From: Pythium myriotylum | Taxonomy: Eukaryota > Oomycota > Peronosporomycetes > Pythiales > Pythiaceae | Assembly (NCBI GenBank): GCA_023091665.1 | Contig: JALJCQ010000011.1 | Location: 62,001 to 126,000, forward strand | Length of the DNA: 64,000 nucleotides | Direction of reading: 5' to 3' | In this document: in pieces, positions 31,635 to 40,600 of the stretch | How positions within the stretch are numbered: the first letter of the stretch is position 1 | Layout: each line of letters begins with the position of its first letter | The notes under the pieces: generated by a model | What the model was told of the DNA's origin: nothing | Seen by the model: the letters and a program-made list of their open reading frames with translations, nothing else | The model's database searches: none | Translations under genes and position numbers: made by a program

Positions 31635-32612
31635 ATGACGACCATTCCTGCGACCTACAAGGCCTACATCTACGAGGAGTACGGCAAAGCTGCTGACGTG
31701 CTCAAGATCGCCCAGGTGCCAGTGCTTCCGCTTGCCAAAGGCCATGTGCGCATCAAAGTCCACAGTGCATCCATCAACCCGATCGACTACCTCATCCTCG
31801 AGGTCAACGGAGTTGGCATCACGGGCGGCTCACCTTCGAAGAACAAGCCCTATCGCATCGGATACGACGCCTCCGGCGTCATCGCCGAGATTGGTGACGG
31901 TGTCACCGAGTTCAAGGTTGGCGACGTGGTCTTCGCCCGCGCTGAGACGCCCAACGCCGCGACGATCGCCGAGTTTGCCGAGGTCGAGAGCGACTTCGTG
32001 GCGCCGATGCCCAAGAACCTCAGCTTCGACGAGGCCGCGAGCGTGCCTCTGGTCGCGATCACGAGCTATCAGGCGCTGTTCACTCACGCCAACGTCGCTG
32101 CTGGACAGCGCGTCCTGATTCTAGGCGGCAGCAGCTCCTGCGGAATCTTTGCTATCCAATTCGCCAAACACGCCGGGGCCTTCGTCGCGACTACATCAAG
32201 CGCCAAGAACACGGCCTTCGTCAAGTCACTAGGCGCCGACGTCGCCATCGATTATCAGACGCAAAAGTGGGTGGACGTCCTCGACGCGCACTCAATTGAC
32301 GTGATTCTGGACTGCGGTATGGAGATGCACTCGTGGAACAAGGACGCCCAGAATGTGCTCAAGAAGCAGACTGGTCGCTATGTTTCGCTGCTTCCAATCC
32401 CTGATCCAATCGTATCCCCGATCGGAGCCACGCAGACATACATGGTTTGCGCATCAAACGGTCAGGATCTCGCGAAGATCGGAAAGCTGATCGAGGAAGG
32501 ACACGTTAAGACCGTCGTGGACTCAATCGTGCCATTCGAGGAGCTGGTTGAGGGTATTGAGCGCGTCCAGACCCGTCGTGCCGTCGGTAAAGTCGTCGTG
32601 AAGGTCCTCTAA
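31635..32612 (+). CDS. MDR-superfamily NADPH quinone oxidoreductase-like protein
   Basis: An intronless gene encoding 325 residues. This is the medium-chain dehydrogenase/reductase fold: a GroES-like N-terminal part (KVHSASINPIDY, YDASGVIAEIG) and a Rossmann domain with the nucleotide loop ILGGSSSCGIFAIQFAK. The structural-zinc Cys cluster and catalytic zinc ligands of alcohol dehydrogenases are absent, which places it with the quinone oxidoreductase/enoyl reductase branch. The C-terminus RRAVGKVVVKVL is typical. It probably reduces quinones or alkenal/enone substrates with NADPH. The true substrate cannot be told. An oomycete-type initiator lies just upstream. Confidence 0.9.
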   Translation: MTTIPATYKAYIYEEYGKAADVLKIAQVPVLPLAKGHVRIKVHSASINPIDYLILEVNGVGITGGSPSKNKPYRIGYDASGVIAEIGDGVTEFKVGDVVFARAETPNAATIAEFAEVESDFVAPMPKNLSFDEAASVPLVAITSYQALFTHANVAAGQRVLILGGSSSCGIFAIQFAKHAGAFVATTSSAKNTAFVKSLGADVAIDYQTQKWVDVLDAHSIDVILDCGMEMHSWNKDAQNVLKKQTGRYVSLLPIPDPIVSPIGATQTYMVCASNGQDLAKIGKLIEEGHVKTVVDSIVPFEELVEGIERVQTRRAVGKVVVKVL

Positions 32613-32778
32613 GAAGCAGAAAGCTGTAGCACGGTCATTAGGTTTGGTCAGCTTGATCACTTCCGTGCCATTTCGCTCGCTGAGCCCATTTCGGGTGTTT
32701 AATGCGTATTTCTCATCTCGCGTTCTGTCTTGGTTATCTGGATTGAAAGATACATTGGGAATACGACAACCACAGCTC

Positions 32779-34236
32779 TTACTTCGAAACGACCTGCACG
32801 AGCGATCGATCAACAAGTCCCGCATCTTGTAGCGTGTCTTCCATTCTTGTGAGTGGCTTGCCGTTGGCGAGATACAAGTCGAATTGGTCTTCGTTCTTAA
32901 ATCGTGCCTGCTTCCCCACGAGGGCAGTCTTCAGCTGGTGCACTCTCTTTGCTGAGTACATCTTGACTGTGACCACGAGCCCTCCTTGCAGTCGGCAGCT
33001 CACATTGATGCGTTTGTCCCGGTGAATCTCACCGACTCGCAGGTTCATCGTTCTAGAAGAGAAGAAGTCGTCGTCTTCCACGACTGCAGCCCTATTGTGA
33101 AGTTTTTCAGGCTCTTGGGTCGTTGCAGCTGATGGTGTGTCAAGGGGTTCGTGCGGTTCCAGGCTAACTTCGCTACTCGTCAAGGGTGTCAAAGTGCGAA
33201 CGAACTCGGAGAGGCCGTGTTTCGAAGCCAGTGCATTTGTGCGTTGCTCACCCAGAGGTAGTCGCCGCAGCCACTCGAATGGATCTAACGGTGCGTCGTG
33301 CGACGTCTGTTTGGTCCTGTCAAGAGTTGAAGAAGAGCGCGAGTGCAAGAGAAGACTGAACTTCTCACGTTTTTCCTTGCTCCGCTTTCTCTCCAGGAGA
33401 ACCCTGGACTTGTGCTTGACGTAGTGCTCGGACGTGTTCCACGCCTCTGGAATAGCGTTCGTTGGCAAGCCGCGAGCGGGTGACCAAACAACCTCTCGCC
33501 GTTCTTGCGAAGCCCCAAATACAGCAGGAGTTGGCGAGTCTGTTACCATAGCTCTTTCAACTCGATTAGACGGGTCCCAGAGCCGTCTAACCTCGTACTG
33601 GCCTGGTCCAAGCTGGATTCTCGACGAGCTGGAGCTTTGCGTCGCGCGCGGAGCTCGTCCAAAGCTCAGTCCACCAGAGTGAACTCCAGCGCCTCGTTTC
33701 TCATCGTTACCTTGTCGTCGACGTGGTGGTGGGGACGATGTTGGCAATATCATCCCGCGATCAGCTTGAGTGAATGACCCCAACGCTGGTGGGATATCTA
33801 AATATGATCCCATGTTGACGCCGTGCTTTGCAGCGCTCTCGGTGCGGCGATGCTGGACATCTGGCGTGACGAGTTCCTTGAGTGACTTCAGCTGGAACGG
33901 GTCTCGGTCGGCTCTCGATGCAAAAACGGACGAGTTCCTGGCAGCATCTTCTGTCCACGACTTGCTAACTTCGTACGCACCTGGGCCGGGCGTGGTCTAC
34001 ACTTTCAGACACCAATGAGCTCTCCATCAGGTGCGGAAGAGCAGATCAGAACCCACATTCAGTGCTTTACGCTCGCGCTGCTCGACGGTCTCGTCTTTCG
34101 AGTACCCTGGAGGGACCCGAAACTTTCGCTCCAGCGCCTCTGTGTCCACATCGTGGGTCTTTTGGGCTTCCAGTCGCACGAGGAGGCGGAAGACATCACG
34201 AGGGACGAAGGGCCGAGCGGTCTCTGAGGCATCCAT
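32779..34236 (-). CDS. STPGR (SHIPPO-type) protein with C-terminal ubiquitin-like domain
   Basis: Two exons (34236-34057, 33996-32779) give 465 residues. Sperm-tail PG-rich repeats are visible: TTPGPGAYEVSKSW just after the intron and IQLGPGQYEVRRLWDP further on. The first one appears only after splicing, which supports the intron. The middle is basic and disordered. The last 75 residues (VTVKMYSAKRVHQL...DLYLANGKPLTRMEDTL...RSLVQVV) have the beta-grasp pattern of ubiquitin-like domains, without a terminal Gly-Gly. STPGR proteins bind along doublet microtubules of flagella and cilia, so a zoospore-flagellum role is likely. The fusion with a ubiquitin-like fold is less common. Confidence 0.82.
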
Positions 34237-34675
34237 GGTGCGTTCCCAGAGTCCCGCCTCGTAAAATTAGCTCTCCTGACACCGCTTGAAAAAGTCGAGC
34301 AACTCGATACGAAGCTCTTCTTCAAAACGGAGTATCTGGCGGATCTTCGGACAGCGTGAAGAGAGCCTCTTGACAATAACTCGAAAGTCATTGGGGCACG
34401 GACTCGCCCTTCGATGGACCGAGAGGCAACGAATACCTTGGAACTCGCCGAGAAGACACCTCAAGACGCTCAACTCGTCTATTCAGCGACCGTGTCAAGC
34501 CCTCGGGCGAGCACGTCGGCGTTCCGAGGGCGCTTGGCAAGGCACCAGGACAGCCGAGCCAGGCCAATAGAAATGGAAGAAACCCATTTCCACTCGCCGC
34601 CACCCTTCCCTCCAAAAAGCTCCACGGGAAGAATGGACGCGATGCGAGTGGGCGCGTCCCTTGGATGAGGCGTCG
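34237..34675. promoter_or_regulatory. divergent intergenic region
   Basis: This 439-bp spacer lies between the STPGR gene and the giant GAF gene, which point away from each other, so it should hold both promoters. Open frames here are not convincing. Confidence 0.4.
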
Positions 34676-37600
34676 ATGGCTCTGCCGGGCGCGCGCGCGG
34701 AGGCGGAGAGCGCGCAGTACGCGTTCGTGCCGCTCGCGCTGCGTCGCGACTTCAAACGCGGCGCCGAGAGCGACGACGCGGTCGTCGAGAAGGCGCGACG
34801 CACGCGCAGCGCGCTGCTCGTCTCCTCGCTTCTCCACGGCGCCGAGGGCCACTCGCAAGACAGCGCGTCGCTGCCCAAGACCACGAGACGCGCGAACGGC
34901 TCTCCTGCGACCAAGCCAGTCGCCACGAACCAACTGGAGACGCATCCTCTGTACTCGCGGTCGATCGAACTGGCCATCTCCAAACGTGCCGCCTTCAGCG
35001 ATGCTGTCAAGCAACTCGACGCGTACTTCGACGGCATTCGTGCGACCGTGGACGAGCTGGACCGCCGCGATGCTTCCACCGTTCCCAGCTGGCTCTCTGA
35101 TCCCAAGATCAAGCTACCGACGATGCTTCAACTCCAACGCAAGATCGTGCAGACGGTATCCACGTGTTTGCCTGAATGCGATGTGTATCTAGCGATGTAT
35201 GAGCCGCTCCCGATGGCGGATATAACGTCGTCTACCTCTTTCCCACTCTTGCGGTACGTCGCCGCATCGCCTCAAAGCCGCATGACTGGACGAGTGCTAC
35301 TTCGCGGGTCTGCGAATGGCGAGCCCTCTCCAACCACAAGCTTCGATGTGCTCGACTCGTTGGATCCTGCGCTAGTCGAAGATATTGGGGAGCACGCGGC
35401 ATCCCACGTCCGGTTTTTTGGTTCTACCGATACCAGTCAGATTCGCACCGGTCCATTTGCATGCCTTCCTCTTGTGAGCGGCGATGGAGTCTGCGGATTC
35501 GGGATCCTGGCGCTTGACGCCTGTAGAAAAACTACACAACTTCGTCCCGAAGCCATGTCTCCACAGGCTTTGTTCGATTTCCTCATCCGTATGCAGCTTC
35601 CAGAGGCCGCCAGAGAATTCCGGGCGTGTCAATTTGGTGGTCGCCAGTTCTTGCAGTTGACGGCGAATGATCTCCAACACCGCCCGGCGTTTCGTACCAT
35701 TAAAATCCAGAGCAAGCAACATCTGATCGAGATAATTACTGCACTTCGCAAAGGCGTGCCGCTCCATTTGCCCAACAGTAAGTTCCCTCCATTGTTCCAT
35801 AACGACGACGACGCACTCGCGTTCCTTGATGATGTATGCGAGCGTGCTGGGAAGTTCCTTGATCAATACCGACGCGAAATACACTGGTTTCGTGTGCTTG
35901 CCAAGCGGACTAAGGATACAAAGACCAAGATCCTCGACGTGTATGCTGCCTTGATTCAAGGTGTGGCAAGTGCCCTTGTTGGTGTCGAGCGAGTGTGCAT
36001 ATGGAAGATTCGCGACTGCTCGGACATTGACGTAATAGCAACGACCCATATACCGGAAGAGCGACTTTCTCCCTTCATTATGTGGAACGAGCGTCAGATT
36101 CGACGCGTATCGCTTTATGTTGAGGATGAAGACGACCACTGCAAACTCTTACACGGAAACGTGACTCGCATCAACCTACCACCTTTGGAACGTGACATCG
36201 ATCAATACAGCCGGCCTTGCGAGCGAGCACTGTATCATGTGCTTTGGTCGAATCGCACACAGCAAAGTCTTTCCTGGCTGCAGCTTCGCCAGCTTTTGCC
36301 TATTCGTCCGATGAACGCTCGTCACTACCAGCTCTCACAGCTGCTGAAGAAGTTATGCTTGCTTCAGGTTCAGCCAAACAGCGAATTTATCATGTTCAAT
36401 TTGGAAGACCCATCTGCACTCGTTGCTATTCTTCACGACCCAATCGCGCCTCAAGATGTCGTATATGCCCTTCAAGTCGATTTCCGCACTCAAGCTTGTC
36501 TTCCCCAGCAAGCTGGCATCTCTGATGATGTTCATAGATTTATCCGACGAGCAGTTGCAATAACACACGGCAGTCTTGCGTGTGTCCGTGGTCGAGAGGC
36601 GCGTTCGTTACGGCGGCAGCTATCGTCGGTGAAAACAACTCGAAACTTCAACTCGATTGGCTTAACTCCCTCCGTGGATGCCTTGCGGGCCCTGGATGAC
36701 ATTGTCGCCTTCGTTTTCCAGGAAATTAGCGCGAATCTGCCAGGAACACAGCAACAGATCGCCGAGCTGCAACCCGATGGAGCTCATCTTCGCTTCACTT
36801 TCGCTGCGAACGGTTCAACACTCCTGGGGAAAAGCCTGGATCGTGGGGTGGGAGTATCGTTTCGGTGCGTTGACACTCGGTCATCTCTGGTTGTGGATCT
36901 CAATTCCGAGCTAAAATTGAGGCTCAAGTGGCTTGGTGGAGGTCGCAAAGACATCGATGCGGATCTTCCGTATGTCTTCATCCCATTGCTCCATGAGGAC
37001 TGCTGTCTAGGCGTGCTCGCTGTTAACCGATTTTTGGATGTTCCCAAAGGTCGATCAGACGAGGCACAACCTGAAGATGGGGTTGTCGAGTACTTGACAT
37101 CAATTTCGAAACCACTTGCTGCAGCGATTTACTTGAAACGAAGATCACACGCGTTATACACTCTTCAACAGCTACATCTCGAACCATTGCAATCTCCTGA
37201 GCAACTCTTCAACGCAACTTGCAGCATAGTCCGCGAAACAATGCTGGGTGTTTCGAAGGTGCGGGTGGTCGAGATTGACTTCGTTCGAGGGAAGAGTACA
37301 ACCGTCTATGACTTTTCGGAGCAGTCACGTGTTCAAGCCACCACTAAACTATTGCGACAGATTATCCCTCTCAGCTATCGAACACAAGAGTTGCTACAGG
37401 ACACCGTTATGAAACACTGGAACATGTCAGCAGACGAAGCGAGCGAAATGTTGCAGCACTGTAAGCAGTATGAAGAAAAAACAAGAATCGAGGGGAACGA
37501 GATTTTGAGCAAAGTGGGCACCGAAGCCGAACAACGTCGGCGTTGGGAGTGGCTCGTACGACAACGATATTACGAACTTAGACTGCGACCACTGGATGCC

Positions 37601-40600
37601 AGGATCGATGGCTTTGCTGGGAGTAAGGACCCGAAGATACACGAACATGCTTTCCATGCATGTACGAAGAATGAGAAGTATGAGGGACAAGCCCTTTCGA
37701 CTTGTCTATCGAGTAAAGCGGTTCAGTACGCAAGAATCAAGGCCCTCCAAATTGGAAGCTTGTCGGATGTGTTCCTTGCGACGGCTCGTCATCCGCAGTT
37801 CTTGGCCATGTGCGAGCAATCCTTTGTCGATCGCGTCGCAGACGTGCTATCTCTCGCCACAGAATCACTGAATATGCGCATAGAGCGTTCTCGATATCGC
37901 GTAGAAGTCCTTGAACGGGTGAAACTTGAGGCTGCTGCCACTGTGAATAATGTCGAAGCCTCGCTTCACCAACAACCCGTGAAGATCGGCGGGTTCCCAT
38001 TGTCGGGAGACGAAGAAATTCGAGTCGAAGGCTGCCTGAGTCTGCTTGAGTTTGTCACGCGTCAAATTAGCACAAGTTTGGATTGTCCAAGCGTGTACAT
38101 TGCCCTTCATGAACCGTTTCGTCGGCAGCTTGTGTACGTGGCAGCGTCGCCAAAGAGCGGTATGAAGGGTAAGGTTCTCCATCGTGGTCATGGAGTAAGT
38201 TTTTATGCGTTGGATTCTCAGCAAGCACTCGTGGTCACACATACGACGCAAGAATCAATCGAACAGATGTGCGGCCACGGCTCAAGGATCCGAAATTTTT
38301 CCACCGATTCATTAAAGTGGCCAGTCATCGTTGTCCCCTTAGGGTCCGTTGGTATCCTTGCCCTTGACAATCTCGAAAAGTACGCGAGACTAAGCGACGA
38401 GGAGCAACCAGAGTTTGGACTCGTCGATTTTCTTCGTCGGGCAGCCTCTATCGTTGGGGAGGCTGTTGCAGCCGTTCGACGCTGCGCCCGAGCGCATCGC
38501 CGTCAACGGAGAGAAGATGCGATTGTTCGGGTGATGGCAGCTTGCGATGATCTCGGACAATCTGCCAGTCCATTATACGTGCAGCACATTGTGCTCCAGG
38601 CTATTGAAACAGCATTCAATGGGGTCGATGCATATATAGGCATCACGCAGCCCCTCTGCACATCGATCCTTTTCACAAGCGCCACTGCTAGAAGTGCTGC
38701 GTTAAATCATCAAGTGAACACATTGGACAGTGTTTCATTCCAAGTGTTTATCTCACAGAGACCACTCGTGATTCCTCGCGTGGAGCAACACCAGTTCGAT
38801 ACGAGCGACCGCACGGCTGCCAAATTGGTAAGTCAATTACGCTGGTTCACGCCTGCCCAAGGACAAGGTCGCAGAGGGCCGTTTGTGTGTGTTCCGATCC
38901 CATTCGTTGGGGTCTTGTGTGTCGATACATTCCCAGGTGCTGCCAGCGGTATCTACTCGCCCACAATTCCCGAACATGGCGTGTTGGACTGCCTAGTCAC
39001 AATGTCGAACCTCTTGGGCGAGCACACTCGACGAATGAATGCAGTGGAGGCGGCGCGGAGTATTTCGCAACTCTTCGAGGGGAACCATTCTACCTTACGT
39101 GATGTTTTCGGCAAGCTGCTCGAGATCATTTCGAGGAATGTGCTCACCGCTCTCGAGCTGGCAGTCGTCTGCTACGACGAGTCACGTTCTTGGCTTCCGA
39201 TTTATGGAGCCGCCAACCCTTTGGTCTCGCAGGTTTCGCCGGCGCATAGTCAGGGCCCTAATCTTGCGAGTATTGAACATGAAATACTCCAAAACTTGCG
39301 GACAATCTGCTGCGACGAGTATTCGCGATGCTTTTGTCTTCGAACACATCCTCAAGTTATCGTTATTCGCTGCCTTGATTGTCGAGACGTTCACTCTAAT
39401 GGTGATGGCTCCGTGGATTGGAGTCGCTCGAGTACCTTGTTGAAAACGGCGATCGTTATTCGACGTGCAAATGGTGTGACTTGGTCTTACGACCAAGAAT
39501 TCTTGCTGGGTATTTTGCCACTCGTCGATGAGCTTGTGAGAGCAGTCAATGTAAGGGTCAGTGGAATCGTGGCGAGAAGAAACGCACTACAGAAGCTCGG
39601 TACATTGTCTTCGGAGCTAGAGCAAACCTGTTCATCGTCTACTCAAGCAAAACTTTCCGAGTTTCTTCGCCAAGCTCTGACTCTGATGATGCAAGCGGCA
39701 AGTCAAGTCCCCGGAGATGCCTACATAGGGGACCGAGTAATTGGTGGCGACTCAGTCGAATACATAGCAGCGTCCGAGTCAAGCTTGATGTGTGGTGTTC
39801 ATCTTAGCCTGGTCTCAGCTGCAACGCGCGACTTCGTTTCGGTTACCTGCCTACGTGACCAAAAGCGTGTAGTGATCCACTTGCTTGAGGGCAAGAGCGA
39901 GCGAAGTGTTCACCAACTGTCTAGGAAAAAGGCTCAGCGAGTATTCGTTGCGATCCCGATGTGCGAAGATCGCCTATTGTGTGTCGATTCGCTCAGTGTG
40001 GACGCATTTGATTGCATTCACAATCGATTAGAGAGGGACGTTGAGATGTTTTTAGTGGATGTTGCAGCTCTGCTCGAGTCGACGATCTCATCCGTGCGCT
40101 ACCGGTTTTCATATGATCAACTATGCCATCTAAAAACCCAACGGCATTTGAATATGCGCAAATATTTTACAACGGTCCACGAAATTCTTCGGCGTGATGT
40201 AAAGTCACTCCACTCTCAGCACATTCTTGAGCTCGCGGATGACTTCACTGGTCATTTTAGAGTCCGAAGCTGGCATCGATTTTCTACGAGAAGGCCCACA
40301 CTGGCTTCGGTTCCTCCTCACTTCTGTTTTGCGAACGGGTGTGATCTCGACCACATTGTTCAGGACATCCACTTGGAACAGCATCTTGCACTGCCAATGA
40401 CCAATTTACCGAGGACGCTAGATAAAAGTCGGGCCGAGATGCACCCTAGAGTTGGAAGGGAGAAACAAGGCGCTTTTGCTTGCGATTGCATGGCTCTGAT
40501 GCTTGATGATCAATTCGGGACAGCACCAAAACTGGCTCTCTGTGTCTTTAGCCACGATCGCACAAGTAATGACCCGAACAACGACGGGGAACGCTCAACC

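Noticed and set aside
35372..36139. 255-codon minus-strand open frame within the giant GAF gene
   Set aside because: Antisense to a clearly coding frame, with no recognisable motif.
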